Below, piece by piece: positions 1-11,728 of a stretch of DNA of 64,000 bases. The notes below the pieces were generated by a model. The model was not told where the DNA came from. It saw only the letters and a program-made list of their open reading frames with translations, and made no database searches. The DNA is from Segniliparus rugosus ATCC BAA-974. Lineage in GTDB: Bacteria; Actinomycetota; Actinomycetes; Mycobacteriales; Mycobacteriaceae. Each line of letters begins with the position of its first letter. Position 1 is the stretch's first letter. The translations under genes were made by a program, and so were the position numbers. Location: assembly GCF_000185725.2 (NCBI RefSeq), contig NZ_KI391953.1, forward strand, positions 1,790,750 to 1,854,749, written 5' to 3'.

Positions 1-1758
1 GAACCGGGCGAGCTGCCGAGCGGAGCCCGCCCGCTGCTGGCCATGGTTGATTGCGACGCGGAGCTTGAACCCGCGCTCGCCGGGCTGCTCGCAGGCGTGG
101 TCGTCGTGGACGCGCCGCAGGAGGCGCGGACGGTGCTGCAACGGCTGCCGCAGGCCAAAGTGGTGACGAAATCCGGCGATCTGCTCGGCCTGGGCTGGGC
201 GGTCGCGGGAGTGGGCCGCAGCACCGGAGTGCTGGACGTGCGGGCGCAGATCGGCAGGGCGCGCGAAGAGCTCGCCTCTGCGCAGAGCCAACTGGCCGAG
301 GCCCAGCAGGTCGTGGAGCACGCCCGCGCGGAGCTTGCTTCGGCGCGGCAAGCCAGCGCGCAGGCGAGGGCCGAGCTGACCGGGGCCGCGGCGGACCGCG
401 CTGTCGCCGGCGAGTCGCTGGCCCGTTCGGCCACGCAAGTGGAGACGCTGGAGCTGGAGTCCCGGCGGACCGCGACCCGCGCCGAAACGTTGGCGCAGCA
501 GGCGCAGGAGCTGGCCGAGGCCATCGAGCAGGCGGAGACGGCGCACGGGCAGGCGCACAACGAGGCGGAGCAGCTCGCCGCCCGGCTGGAGGAGGCGGCG
601 GGGCAGCGGCGGCAAGCGGGAGCCGCGCTGGAGGAGGCGCAGGCCCGGCGAGGGACGGCGGAGTCCGGGCACGCCGCGCTCAAGGAGCGGGTTGCGGCGG
701 CGAAGGCGAGAATCGCGGAACTCGAAGCGAGGGAGCACCGGCTGAAAGCGGCGCAAGAGCAGGCGGCGCGCCAAGAGCGCGCCAGACGGCGGGCGCTCGC
801 CGCGCACGCCGTCGCGATGCGGCTCGGCGACCGGGCCCAGGCGGTCTGCGAAGCCGCGCAGGGCCGCCACGACCGGTTGCGCCGCAGGGTGGCCGAGCAA
901 GTCGAGAGCATGCGAGAAGGGCAGGCCCAGGTCGAGGCGGCCCGAGAGCGCCTCGCCGAGGCGGAGCGCGCGGCGCACGCCGCCGAACTCGCCGCGACCA
1001 CCGCCGCGGAGCGGTCGAAGGCGGCGGAGACCGAAGTCATCGAGCGGTTCGGCATGACCCCGGCAGACCTCATCGCGGAGTTCGCCGAGGAAGACCCGGC
1101 GAGCTTCGACCAGGAGCAGCTGGCGGAGGAGGTGAAGCTCGCGGAGCGGGAGATCGCGGCGATCGGCCAGGTGAACCCCCTCGCGCTCGAGGAGTTCGCC
1201 GCGCTCGAAGAGCGGCACGCGTTCTTGACCGCCCAGCTCGACGACCTCACCAAAGCGCGCAAGGACCTCCTCGACGTGGTCAAAGAGGTGGACGACTTGG
1301 TGGTGCGGGTGATCCGAGAAGCCTACGAGGACGTGTCCCGCGAGTTCCGCCATGTCTTTCAGACGCTCTTCCCCGGCGGCGAAGGGTCCTTGGAGCTCAC
1401 CGAGCCCGGCGATTTGCTGACCACCGGAGTCGAGGTCAAGGCCAGGCCCGCGGGCAAGAAAGTGCAGCGGTTGTCCCTGCTCTCCGGCGGGGAGCAGTCG
1501 CTCACCGCGCTGGCCGTGCTGATCTCGATCTTCCGCGCCCGGCCTTCGCCGTTCTACATCCTCGACGAGGTGGAGGCGGCGCTCGACGAGGTGAACCTGC
1601 GCCGGTTGCTCGTGATCCTGGGCGAGCTGGCGAGTTCCGCGCAGCTCATCATCATCACCCACCAGCGCCCGACGATGGAGATCGCCGACGCCCTCTACGG
1701 CATGAGCATGCAGGGGGACGGAGTGACGCATGTCGTCTCCCAAAAGGCGGGCGTTTGA
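1..1758 (+). CDS. smc: Chromosome segregation ATPase SMC, C-terminal part (5' end outside window)
   Basis: The reading frame is open from base 1, so the start lies upstream. The visible part begins in the hinge (about bases 1-240), continues as a long Ala/Glu/Arg-rich coiled coil (about 240-1020) and ends in the C-terminal half of the ATPase head. The head shows the ABC signature LSGGEQS near 1480-1500 and a Walker B ILDEVEAALDE near 1558-1590. SMC dimers with ScpA/ScpB organise and help segregate the chromosome in the nucleoid. About 585 of an expected 1,200 residues are present. In M. tuberculosis ftsY follows smc; here an ESX-like gene follows instead. Identification is firm from the motifs. 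Confidence 0.95.
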   Translation, partial: EPGELPSGARPLLAMVDCDAELEPALAGLLAGVVVVDAPQEARTVLQRLPQAKVVTKSGDLLGLGWAVAGVGRSTGVLDVRAQIGRAREELASAQSQLAEAQQVVEHARAELASARQASAQARAELTGAAADRAVAGESLARSATQVETLELESRRTATRAETLAQQAQELAEAIEQAETAHGQAHNEAEQLAARLEEAAGQRRQAGAALEEAQARRGTAESGHAALKERVAAAKARIAELEAREHRLKAAQEQAARQERARRRALAAHAVAMRLGDRAQAVCEAAQGRHDRLRRRVAEQVESMREGQAQVEAARERLAEAERAAHAAELAATTAAERSKAAETEVIERFGMTPADLIAEFAEEDPASFDQEQLAEEVKLAEREIAAIGQVNPLALEEFAALEERHAFLTAQLDDLTKARKDLLDVVKEVDDLVVRVIREAYEDVSREFRHVFQTLFPGGEGSLELTEPGDLLTTGVEVKARPAGKKVQRLSLLSGGEQSLTALAVLISIFRARPSPFYILDEVEAALDEVNLRRLLVILGELASSAQLIIITHQRPTMEIADALYGMSMQGDGVTHVVSQKAGV

Positions 1759-1815
1759 CGCTCAGGCTCCGGTCGGCTGCGTTATCGCGAATACCCGTGA
1801 GCAGCGCGCATGCGG

Positions 1816-1821
1816 TACACT
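1816..1821 (+). promoter_or_regulatory. Possible -10 element for the ESX-like gene pair
   Basis: TACACT fits the actinobacterial TANNNT -10 pattern. It sits in the 268-base gap between smc and the next start codon at 2027. If used, it gives a leader of about 200 bases. No clear -35 element is visible, and nothing else is recognised in the gap. Confidence 0.3.
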
Positions 1822-2026
1822 TGCGCTGACGCGGCCTTGGGGTCTCCTGAACAGCTTGAACCCGGCGCTCGCACATCGCGGTGCGGATGGAACCAAATTT
1901 CGGTGGGAAGCGTCTAAGGAGAGAGCGCCCGCGCGGGTCGCTCGCGAAGAGGCCGGTCACAGCGCAAGTCTCAACGTGGGATTCCTACGGAGGGCGGCCG
2001 TGTCACGTGGAGAAAGGAGCGCTCCG

Positions 2027-3385
2027 ATGGGGAAGATATCAGTATCGGACCATGCTGTGCAGATGGTGGAGCAAGCGTGCGACGCGCTTATCAGCCACTT
2101 GGACAAAATCAGCGGGGACGTCGACAACTTGGCGAGCGCCAGCCAAACCCAGGGGTGGGGGAGCAGCCCGGACGGCCAGAAACTGAGCCAGAAGCTTCAC
2201 GAGTACACGACGACGGGATGCAACTCCGACGGGCTCAAACAGAGCGCCGAAGAGCAGAAGAAGACTCTTGAGAGCTACAAGAAGCTGCTCAAGACCGGGG
2301 CGGAGCAGCTTTCCTCGAAGGACGAGGAGTCGGGTCGCGGCATCGACAAGGCGGTCGACGGGGACGCTGTCAACGAGGCGAAAGGCCAGGCGAGCAAGGC
2401 CGACGCGAAGACGCAGTCGGGGACTGGCGGCCAAAGCGCAGGCGGGGGCGGCGAAGCGGGCGCCGGTTCTGGCTCCGGCGGCGGCTCTGGCTCCGGCGGC
2501 GGCTCTGGCGGCGGCATGGGCGATATGTCGGGCATGGCCAGCCAGGGCATGCAGGGGGCGCAGCAGGCTATGCAGTCCGGCATGCAGGGCATGCAGCAGG
2601 CCGTGCAAGCCGGGATGCAAGGCGCGCAGCAGGCCGTGCAGTCCGGCATGCAGGGGATGGGCGGCGACCACGGCGGGGAGCATGGGGGCAAGGACGATTC
2701 GCACGGCGGCCGAGGCGACCACGAGGGCAGGGATCGGGGCGAGGACTCGGATCGCGCGGCGGATCCGAGCCGGGTCGGCGATATCGCGGAAGGACTGCAC
2801 GACGACGGCCCGAAGCACGACAGTGCGCCGTCCAACGGCGGGTCGTTGTCGGACGGACCCTCGCCGCAGAACGCGCCCGCTCCGGCAGCGCCTGCCCCCG
2901 ACGCGCCGCCGCCCGCTCCGGCAGCGCCTGCCCCCGCCGCGCCGCCGCCTGCCTCTCTGACGGGGCTGGGAGCCTCTGCGACTCCGATGACGTTGGCGGG
3001 GGCGGTTTCGGAGGACTCGCCAGGCGAAGCCTCGCAGGCCTTCCACGCCGCCATGCGCGAGCAAGGCGTCATGCACGAGCGGGACATGGCGCAGGAGGCC
3101 GCCGCGCAGTGGCAGTCCGCGAACGAGGCCGCTGCGGGAGCCGCGCTTGGCCCCGACGCCGCTCCGCGCCCGTCCGGCGGCGGCTCGTTGCTCGGGCAGG
3201 ACTTCCAGACCGACACGGAGTCGCCCGGCATGCAGCAGGCGAACGTCGCCTCGTCCGTCGGCGGCGCGCAACCGGGCCCGTCCAGCGGCTCGTTGCTCGG
3301 GCAGGACTTCCAGACGCAGACGGAGGCTCCGCAGGGGCAGCCGTCCGATCCTCGTGCGTCCGAGAACCAAGGAGGTAGGGAGTAG
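2027..3385 (+). CDS. Secreted ESX-like protein with 11-residue Gln/Met repeats
   Basis: 452 residues. I place the start at ATG 2027 because AAAGGAG lies 7 bases upstream; the frame stays open further 5' but without coding character. Residues 1-110 look like a helical hairpin with a WG turn at 44-45, as in small type VII secretion (ESX) substrates. Then come a Gly/Ser linker (about 138-163), three and a half 11-residue repeats of the type GMQGAQQAVQS (174-211), a His/Asp/Gly segment (213-260), an Ala/Pro segment (282-310), and two copies of GSLLGQDFQT (386-395 and 421-430). There is no Sec signal. A canonical YxxxD/E secretion motif is not evident. The stop overlaps the next GTG by one base, so the pair is one operon. 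The ESX assignment is inference from the bundle-like N-terminus and the partner gene. Confidence 0.75.
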   Translation: MGKISVSDHAVQMVEQACDALISHLDKISGDVDNLASASQTQGWGSSPDGQKLSQKLHEYTTTGCNSDGLKQSAEEQKKTLESYKKLLKTGAEQLSSKDEESGRGIDKAVDGDAVNEAKGQASKADAKTQSGTGGQSAGGGGEAGAGSGSGGGSGSGGGSGGGMGDMSGMASQGMQGAQQAMQSGMQGMQQAVQAGMQGAQQAVQSGMQGMGGDHGGEHGGKDDSHGGRGDHEGRDRGEDSDRAADPSRVGDIAEGLHDDGPKHDSAPSNGGSLSDGPSPQNAPAPAAPAPDAPPPAPAAPAPAAPPPASLTGLGASATPMTLAGAVSEDSPGEASQAFHAAMREQGVMHERDMAQEAAAQWQSANEAAAGAALGPDAAPRPSGGGSLLGQDFQTDTESPGMQQANVASSVGGAQPGPSSGSLLGQDFQTQTEAPQGQPSDPRASENQGGRE

Positions 3386-4578
3386 TGGGAGACATCGATT
3401 ACAACTCCATGGTCGACTCGGGCGGCAAGCAGCTAATCGCGTTCGCCGATTCGATCGACCCCAGCGCGATCGAGGCCGTCGCGAACACCTGGAAGCAGCT
3501 CTCGTTGGACATCCCGGAGGCGTACCAGGGCTTTCGGAACAGCCTGAGCAGCGTGTTCGGCTCGGAGTGGACCGGCACCGCCGCAGAGTCGGCCAATAGC
3601 GCCGCCGACCGGCTCTGCCAGGGCATGAACACCAACATCGAGCGCGTCTCCAACATGTACAGCAAGCTGCAACACCTGGCCTCGGCGGCGCAGACGGTCA
3701 AGAGCGCGGCGGAGCAGGCGCGGGCGGTGTTCGAGGCGAAGAACGCGAAAACGGAGGATCGCCAGGCGGTCGCGCGGGAGCTCGCCAACGCCCTGCACGG
3801 GTTCTACGGGGCCAAGGGCGAAGACCCGCTCGGCACCCCCGAGCCGTTCGAGAAGGTCGCGCCGCTCGTGTTCTCCAAACCGGAGGACATCTTCGGCGGG
3901 GGAGACGACGCGAGGACCAAGAGCGGGGACGGCGACGGGGAGGGGACCGGCAAGGGCGAGGCCAAAGAGGACGGCAAAGGCAAGGCCGAGGGCAAAGGCG
4001 ACGAAAAGGGCCAGGGATCTGGAGCCGGAGGCGGTTCGCCCTCGGGCGACGGCAAGGGCCAGGGGGAGGGCAGCGGCTCCCCGGCCGGAGCGGGCGCGGG
4101 CGCTCCGGACGCGGGAGCTTCGGACTTCGCCTCGACCGATCCCATGTCGTCCGAGCTCGCGCCGATGGACGCCGCGACCGCCGCTGGCGGCGGGATCGGC
4201 GGCCTTGGTGGCGGCGGTGGCGGCATCGGCGACAAGGACAGGAAGCTTGGCGCGGCTCCCGCGAAGGCGGAAGCCTCGAACAAGCCGGTGGTCAACGTGA
4301 GCGGCCCGAACCTCGACGGCCTCAAGGGACAGCAGGCCATGGGCGGAGCCATGGGCGGCATGGGCGGCATGGGCGGAGCCCACGGGGCTGGCGGCGGCGA
4401 CGGCAGGGAGCACAAGACTCCGGATTACCTCATCAACAACGACCACGGCTTCGACCTGGTCGGCCACGCGCTGCCGGTGGTGTCCCCCGAGGTCATCGGC
4501 GAACTCGACAAGAACGAGGTCAAGAGGATGGAAGCCAACCGGGAGAAACTGATGCAGGAGTCGGCGCAGAAGGCCTAG
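3385..4578 (+). CDS. ESX/PPE-like secreted protein with WTG motif and Gly/Lys-rich linker
   Basis: 397 residues, GTG start at 3385 overlapping the previous stop, with AGGAGG at 3370-3375. Residues 1-150 are a helical domain with a W-T-G turn (62-64) between two long helices, as in WXG100/PPE-type ESX substrates. The sequence around Tyr141 is close to, but not exactly, the YxxxD/E export signal. Residues about 165-340 are low complexity (Gly, Ser, Lys, Glu, then Gly/Met repeats). The last 50 residues are ordered and charged again. The layout recalls EspB: a folded PE/PPE-like head and a disordered tail. It is probably co-secreted with the upstream product. No ESX core gene is in the window, so the secretion system is unknown. 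Confidence 0.75.
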   Translation: MGDIDYNSMVDSGGKQLIAFADSIDPSAIEAVANTWKQLSLDIPEAYQGFRNSLSSVFGSEWTGTAAESANSAADRLCQGMNTNIERVSNMYSKLQHLASAAQTVKSAAEQARAVFEAKNAKTEDRQAVARELANALHGFYGAKGEDPLGTPEPFEKVAPLVFSKPEDIFGGGDDARTKSGDGDGEGTGKGEAKEDGKGKAEGKGDEKGQGSGAGGGSPSGDGKGQGEGSGSPAGAGAGAPDAGASDFASTDPMSSELAPMDAATAAGGGIGGLGGGGGGIGDKDRKLGAAPAKAEASNKPVVNVSGPNLDGLKGQQAMGGAMGGMGGMGGAHGAGGGDGREHKTPDYLINNDHGFDLVGHALPVVSPEVIGELDKNEVKRMEANREKLMQESAQKA

Positions 4579-4594
4579 CGGCTAGTCGAAAGCA

Positions 4595-4614
4595 GTGAGG
4601 CCGGTTGGCTTCAC
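4595..4614. terminator. Hairpin between convergent genes
   Basis: An 8-bp stem (GTGAGGCC with GGCTTCAC, one G-T pair) with a 4-base loop. It lies between the ESX-like operon (+) and the membrane protein gene (-) and overlaps the latter's stop codon at 4611-4613. There is no T tract, which is common for actinobacterial terminators. Function is inferred from position. Confidence 0.45.
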
Positions 4615-5927
4615 TGGTACACCCCTTCTTCCTTCGCCATTTCGGCGACCGTGTCGCGGACGGCGGCGCGTTGCGCCTCGACCTCCTCGGCGAGATAGGC
4701 CAGCCAGTTCTGCCACTCCCCGCTCGGCTTCGGCCCTGCGCTCGCCCGCTCGTGCGCGAGCAGGGCTTTGCCGTTCGCGAGCCGGATTTGCCCCAAGCGC
4801 AATCGAACGGAGAGCGGCCGCGCCTTCGGGCCGAACGAGGCGCGCGCCGCTGAGGCGTTGGACCGGCGTGTTCGCAGGTCGACCGTTTCAGCGGCCTCGG
4901 CGCAGCCGCTGCGCGCCTCGTCGCTCTCCGTTGCGAGGGCTTCGGCGAGCCACGCCCCTTCGGGGCGAGTCGCGGTCCGCCAGAAACCGAGCAGAGCGAG
5001 CGGGCTGCAGACCACCAGCAGCGCGATCTGCCAGGGGCCGAACGCGAGGGCCAACGCGACGGAGCCGAAAGCTCCGAGACCGAGAGCGGCCCACCAGGCG
5101 GGGTCTCGCGCCGGCAGCAGCACGGCGAACGCGAAGCCGAACCCCGCCGCGCAGGCCCAAGCCCACGACCAGCCGCCCGAGGCGGCGGAGAGAGCGGCCT
5201 GGGCGGCCCCGTCGAACAGGCAGGCCAATGCCATTGCGCCGAGCGCTGCGGCGGCGAATCGGCCGAGGCGGCGGAGCCTGCCCAGCCCCAGGGCTCCGCG
5301 CGCGACGGAGAAACCGTAGCCCGCGAGAGCGGGCGCGGCCCACGGCGCGGCGACGAGGGCGAACCAGTGCGGCAGCCCTTCGCCGAGCGATCCCGCGAGG
5401 CCTCCGGCCGGATTGTCGAAGCTCCCGCGCACCAGCGCGATCAAGAGGATGCCCGACCACATGCCGAATCCGCAGCTCATTCCCAACTTCATGCCATCTG
5501 TCGGCCGGGGGGCCCGCTCGTCTGCGAGCGAGAGGAGCAACCATGTGCCGAGGATCGCGAGGACGGCGTGGGCCAGCGGCACGCCGAGCCAGCGGGCGAG
5601 CGCGTCGCCTCTGGCCGCGCCGAGCAGTTTGACCAGCAGCTGGCCGATCTCCCCGTCCGTTCCGGTGACGAGGACGGCGCATGACGCGCCCCAGCCGAAT
5701 CCGGCGAGGACCAGCGTTCTTGGCAACACCGCGTGCGGGTCGAGCGCCCAACCGAAGAACGCGACAACACCCGCCCCCGCGCAGGTGAGCGCCGCCCAAA
5801 CCAGGACCGCTCCGACGTTCGCCTTGGCGAGTTCGTGCGGCCCGCGCCAGAACAGCGCCGCCGCGACGCCTGTCGCGTAGGCCCAGAACGTGGCGTCGCG
5901 GAGACGGAGGAGGGCTGGTTCGTTCAC
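4611..5927 (-). CDS. Polytopic membrane protein of unknown function
   Basis: 438 residues, GTG start at 5927. About the first 300 residues hold roughly nine hydrophobic segments rich in Ala, Gly, Leu and Trp. The last 125 residues are polar and charged (Arg/Ala/Glu), probably a cytoplasmic tail with a C-terminal amphipathic helix. I see no transporter signature, zinc site or catalytic motif and do not recognise the family. Its start overlaps the stop of the upstream gene by four bases (GTGA at 5924-5927), so the two are translationally coupled and probably act together in the membrane. Confidence 0.75.
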   Translation of the reverse strand: MNEPALLRLRDATFWAYATGVAAALFWRGPHELAKANVGAVLVWAALTCAGAGVVAFFGWALDPHAVLPRTLVLAGFGWGASCAVLVTGTDGEIGQLLVKLLGAARGDALARWLGVPLAHAVLAILGTWLLLSLADERAPRPTDGMKLGMSCGFGMWSGILLIALVRGSFDNPAGGLAGSLGEGLPHWFALVAAPWAAPALAGYGFSVARGALGLGRLRRLGRFAAAALGAMALACLFDGAAQAALSAASGGWSWAWACAAGFGFAFAVLLPARDPAWWAALGLGAFGSVALALAFGPWQIALLVVCSPLALLGFWRTATRPEGAWLAEALATESDEARSGCAEAAETVDLRTRRSNASAARASFGPKARPLSVRLRLGQIRLANGKALLAHERASAGPKPSGEWQNWLAYLAEEVEAQRAAVRDTVAEMAKEEGVYQ

Positions 5928-6949
5928 GGGGTGATCCTCACGCTGTCTTTCAGGAGGCGAAGCTGCTCCAAAGGCAGACTCGTCTCTCGTCTGCTCTTGG
6001 AGAACACGATGAGCAGGATGGCGGTGCCGTAGTTGTACAGCAGGACTCGGCTATAGCGGCTGAGGTCGGGATTGCGCTGGTCAATCACGTGGTAGTCCTG
6101 CTCGATCTCGAGCACTGGGACCGGTTTGCCGTTGGCGTCTTTCACGGTGACGCGCTGGGGGTAGAGGCGGCCCGGATCGCGAACTCCGAGTTTGACGGTC
6201 GCGTACCAGCGCAGGTACCCCTCCGCGGTCAGCTCGCCCGCATCCGTCCGCGAGACGCGGAGCTCGGCCTCGTTCTGCCTGAGGACCAGCTCGCGATGCC
6301 CTTCGTCGAAGGGCGCGAGGCTCCAGCCCGCGAACGGGGCGAGGCTCACCGACATCTCCGGGCGGTCCGTGCCGAGCCGCTGGACGGCGGAACTCGCCGC
6401 CACCTGCGATGTCCGGCCACGAGTCTTTTTGTTGACCGCGCCAGGGACGAGCACCACGGCGGCGGTGAGCGCGAGGACGACCAGGCTCGTGAGCCAGCCC
6501 CGGTTGGGCAGCGTCCGCGCGAGGATCCACGGCGAGGCGAGCACGACGGCTCCCGCCCAGCGCAACAACGACCAGATCGGCAGGAGTAGGAAGCGCCAGA
6601 TGGGCCGCAGCAGCCAGCGCCAGATCTGCTGGCCGGTCCAGCGCAGGGGGAGCCAGAGGACAGGGCGGATGGCCCATTGCCAGACCGGTCGGAGCAGGAA
6701 GCGCCAGATCTGCTGGCCGGTCCAGCGCAGGGGGAGCCAGAGGACAGGGCGGATGGCCCATTGCCAGACCGGTCGGAGCAGGAAGCGCCAGACGGGTCGG
6801 AGCAGCCAGCGCCAGATCAGCGCGGCGATGAAGACGACCGCCGCCCACAGCAGCCGGAAGGGCCTTGCCAGCCCCCGCAGGACGGGGGTGAGCAGGACGC
6901 GGTCCGACCACGCGCGCGCACGGGAAGTCAGCTTCGTCACTCGAAGCAT
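5924..6949 (-). CDS. Membrane protein with repeated Arg-Pro-Val-Trp helices
   Basis: 341 residues, ATG start at 6949 with only a weak upstream ribosome site. Residues about 25-130 contain an unusual run of Trp/Leu/Arg segments repeating R-P-[VI]-W about every eight residues. Within it a 28-residue unit is present twice, identical, because of an 84-bp tandem duplication. A conventional transmembrane helix follows (about 150-170). After that comes a soluble domain of about 165 residues with alternating strand-like segments, probably outside the membrane. The repeats look amphipathic, with Trp at membrane-interface spacing. No known family recognised. Coupled to the downstream membrane-protein gene. 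Confidence 0.75.
   Translation of the reverse strand: MLRVTKLTSRARAWSDRVLLTPVLRGLARPFRLLWAAVVFIAALIWRWLLRPVWRFLLRPVWQWAIRPVLWLPLRWTGQQIWRFLLRPVWQWAIRPVLWLPLRWTGQQIWRWLLRPIWRFLLLPIWSLLRWAGAVVLASPWILARTLPNRGWLTSLVVLALTAAVVLVPGAVNKKTRGRTSQVAASSAVQRLGTDRPEMSVSLAPFAGWSLAPFDEGHRELVLRQNEAELRVSRTDAGELTAEGYLRWYATVKLGVRDPGRLYPQRVTVKDANGKPVPVLEIEQDYHVIDQRNPDLSRYSRVLLYNYGTAILLIVFSKSRRETSLPLEQLRLLKDSVRITP
6621..6788. repeat. Perfect 84-bp tandem duplication (2 copies)
   Basis: Bases 6621-6704 and 6705-6788 are identical over all 84 positions. The unit is in frame (28 codons) and lies inside the membrane-protein gene at 5924-6949. The lack of any silent difference points to a very recent duplication or continuing homogenisation. 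Shorter imperfect copies of the same Arg-Pro-Val-Trp coding unit flank it on both sides. Confidence 0.97.
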
Positions 6950-7109
6950 TGTGACGTCCGCCGGACTCGCAGTTCACAGGCCCCTGCGGTGGGCGGGCCG
7001 GAAGGGGGCGGCCGCCTCAGACTTGACCTGGAGAGCGCTCCAGGTTTTAGGGTGGTCGTATGCGCGATGACGAATGCGCTGCCCGTACTTTCGATCCGAG
7101 GAGATCACT

Positions 7110-8162
7110 ATGACTTTGTCTGTTCCCGCATACGCCGCGTTCTCGCCGACCGAGCCATTGCGCCCGACGGTGGTGGAGCGCCGCGAGCCGGGCCCGAAGG
7201 ATGTCGTCATCGACATCGTGTGGGCCGGGATCTGTCACAGCGACATCCATACCGTGCGCGACCATTGGGGGCCGGCGAGCTTCCCCGTCGTGCCGGGGCA
7301 CGAGATCGCGGGGATCGTCACCCAGGTCGGCTCCGAGGTCGAGAAGTTCAAAGTCGGCGACCACGCGGGCGTCGGCTGCATGGTGGGCTCCTGCGGCGAG
7401 TGCCCGAACTGCAAGGCCGGGGACGAGCAATACTGCTCCGGCACGGGGATGATCGGCACCTACAACGCGGTGGGCAAGGACGGGCTGCCGACCTATGGCG
7501 GCTACAGCGACCTGATCGTCGTCGACGAGAGCTTCGCGCTCAAAGTTCCGGACAACCTGCCGCTCGACCAGGTCGCGCCGCTGCTCTGCGCGGGCATCAC
7601 CACCTACTCCCCGCTGCGCCATTGGAACGCGGGCCCCGGCACGCGCGTGGCCGTCGTCGGCCTCGGCGGCCTCGGGCATATGGCGGTGAAGCTGGCCGAT
7701 GCGATGGGGGCCGAGGTGACCGTGCTCAGCCAGTCGCTGCGCAAGAAAGAGGACGGCCTGAGGCTCGGGGCGGACCACTACTTCGCGACCAGCGACAAGA
7801 ACACGTTCAAGGAGCTCAAGAGCTCGTTCGACCTTATCCTCAACACTGTCTCGGAAGTCACCGAGATCGGGGCGTTCTTGAACCTCTTGGACCGCGACGG
7901 CACTCTGGTGCAGCTCGGCCTGCCGGAGCACCCGTTCCCGTTCAGCCCCGCGCCGTTGGTCTTCGGCCGTCGGCGCTGGGCGGGTTCGCTCATCGGCGGG
8001 ATCGCCGAGACGCAGGAGATGTTGGACTTCTGCGGCGAGAAGGGCATTGGCTCGGACGTGGAGCGGATCGAGTCCGGCCAGATCAACGAGGCGTACGAGC
8101 GCGTGCTCAAGAGCGACGTCCGCTACCGCTTCGTCATCGACGGGAACACGTTCAAGGCGTAG
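7110..8162 (+). CDS. adhC: Zinc-dependent NADP alcohol dehydrogenase, AdhC/YahK type
   Basis: 350 residues; ATG 7110 is chosen because GAGGAG lies 6 bases upstream, while an earlier in-frame ATG (7074) has no such site. It is a medium-chain dehydrogenase reducing aldehydes to alcohols in the cytoplasm. Catalytic zinc ligands are Cys42 (GICHSD) and His64-Glu65 (GHE). Structural zinc ligands are Cys95, Cys98, Cys101 and Cys109. The Rossmann motif is GLGGLGH (about 193-199). Length and motifs match mycobacterial AdhC (Rv3045) and cinnamyl-alcohol dehydrogenases. The physiological substrate cannot be read from the sequence. The gene is monocistronic, and its 3' end overlaps the convergent gene by 11 bases. 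Confidence 0.93.
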   Translation: MTLSVPAYAAFSPTEPLRPTVVERREPGPKDVVIDIVWAGICHSDIHTVRDHWGPASFPVVPGHEIAGIVTQVGSEVEKFKVGDHAGVGCMVGSCGECPNCKAGDEQYCSGTGMIGTYNAVGKDGLPTYGGYSDLIVVDESFALKVPDNLPLDQVAPLLCAGITTYSPLRHWNAGPGTRVAVVGLGGLGHMAVKLADAMGAEVTVLSQSLRKKEDGLRLGADHYFATSDKNTFKELKSSFDLILNTVSEVTEIGAFLNLLDRDGTLVQLGLPEHPFPFSPAPLVFGRRRWAGSLIGGIAETQEMLDFCGEKGIGSDVERIESGQINEAYERVLKSDVRYRFVIDGNTFKA

Positions 8163-8544
8163 GCCCGCGCCAGCGGGCCACGGCGCGAACGCTTTCGACG
8201 ATTCTCCAAAGCACGGTCAGTCCAAAGAGCATGCCGACGACTAGGAAAAACTCGCCAGCTAGCCAGAGGCCGGTGGTGTCATAGGCGCTAGCGGTCTTGC
8301 CCAAGCTGTACGAGAAGCCCGCTGTCGCCGCGATGGTCATAAGCCAGCCGCGGCGCGGCGGGACCAACAGCCTGGCTGCGACGACGGCTAGCGCGACGCA
8401 GACGCCGCAGCCGACCACCTCGAACTCGGTGTAGGTTTTTCGGTCGAGCCTGCCCATCCACGCCCACCAGAGGAAGGCGCAGACCACTGCGAGCCCCGCC
8501 GCGACAGCGAGAGTCCTCGCCCACCCCCGGACTGTTTCTGACAT
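8152..8544 (-). CDS. Small four-helix membrane protein, unknown function
   Basis: 130 residues from ATG 8544; an ATG at 8565 adds seven residues. A GAGGG five bases before 8544 favours the shorter form, but this is uncertain. Four hydrophobic segments are visible (about 10-30, 38-60, 68-85, 95-115), with Arg-rich ends on the inside. No motif identifies a family. It is divergent from hisD and convergent with adhC, overlapping the latter's end. Confidence 0.65.
   Translation of the reverse strand: MSETVRGWARTLAVAAGLAVVCAFLWWAWMGRLDRKTYTEFEVVGCGVCVALAVVAARLLVPPRRGWLMTIAATAGFSYSLGKTASAYDTTGLWLAGEFFLVVGMLFGLTVLWRIVESVRAVARWRGPTP
8162..8179. terminator. Hairpin at convergent ends of adhC and the small membrane gene
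   Basis: A perfect 7-bp stem (GGCCCGC with GCGGGCC) and a GCCA loop. It begins at the last base of the adhC stop codon and lies within the final codons of the opposing gene. It could stop transcription in both directions. There is no T tract. Confidence 0.5.
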
Positions 8545-8612
8545 CTGCGCCCTCGATCCTCCCATGTCGCAACGGTCCTGTTGAAAATTTCAAAAGGCGT
8601 TGGCGCCCAGGT

Positions 8613-8618
8613 TACACT
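8613..8618 (+). promoter_or_regulatory. -10 element for a leaderless his operon transcript
   Basis: TACACT ends 7 bases before the hisD ATG (8626), and no Shine-Dalgarno sequence precedes that ATG. This spacing puts transcription start at or next to the A of ATG. TTGAAA at 8581-8586 is too far upstream to be a normal -35. The leaderless conclusion is inference. Confidence 0.5.
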
Positions 8619-8625
8619 TGCGTAT

Positions 8626-11724
<3,099 letters not shown>

Positions 11725-11728
<4 letters not shown>

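Noticed and set aside
1730-2026. Extended N-terminus for the first ESX-like gene
   Set aside because: The upstream open frame overlaps smc, has no protein-like pattern, and ATG 2027 has a strong ribosome site.
8581-8586. TTGAAA as -35 of the hisD promoter
   Set aside because: It is 26 bases from the -10, too far for a normal sigma-70-type promoter.
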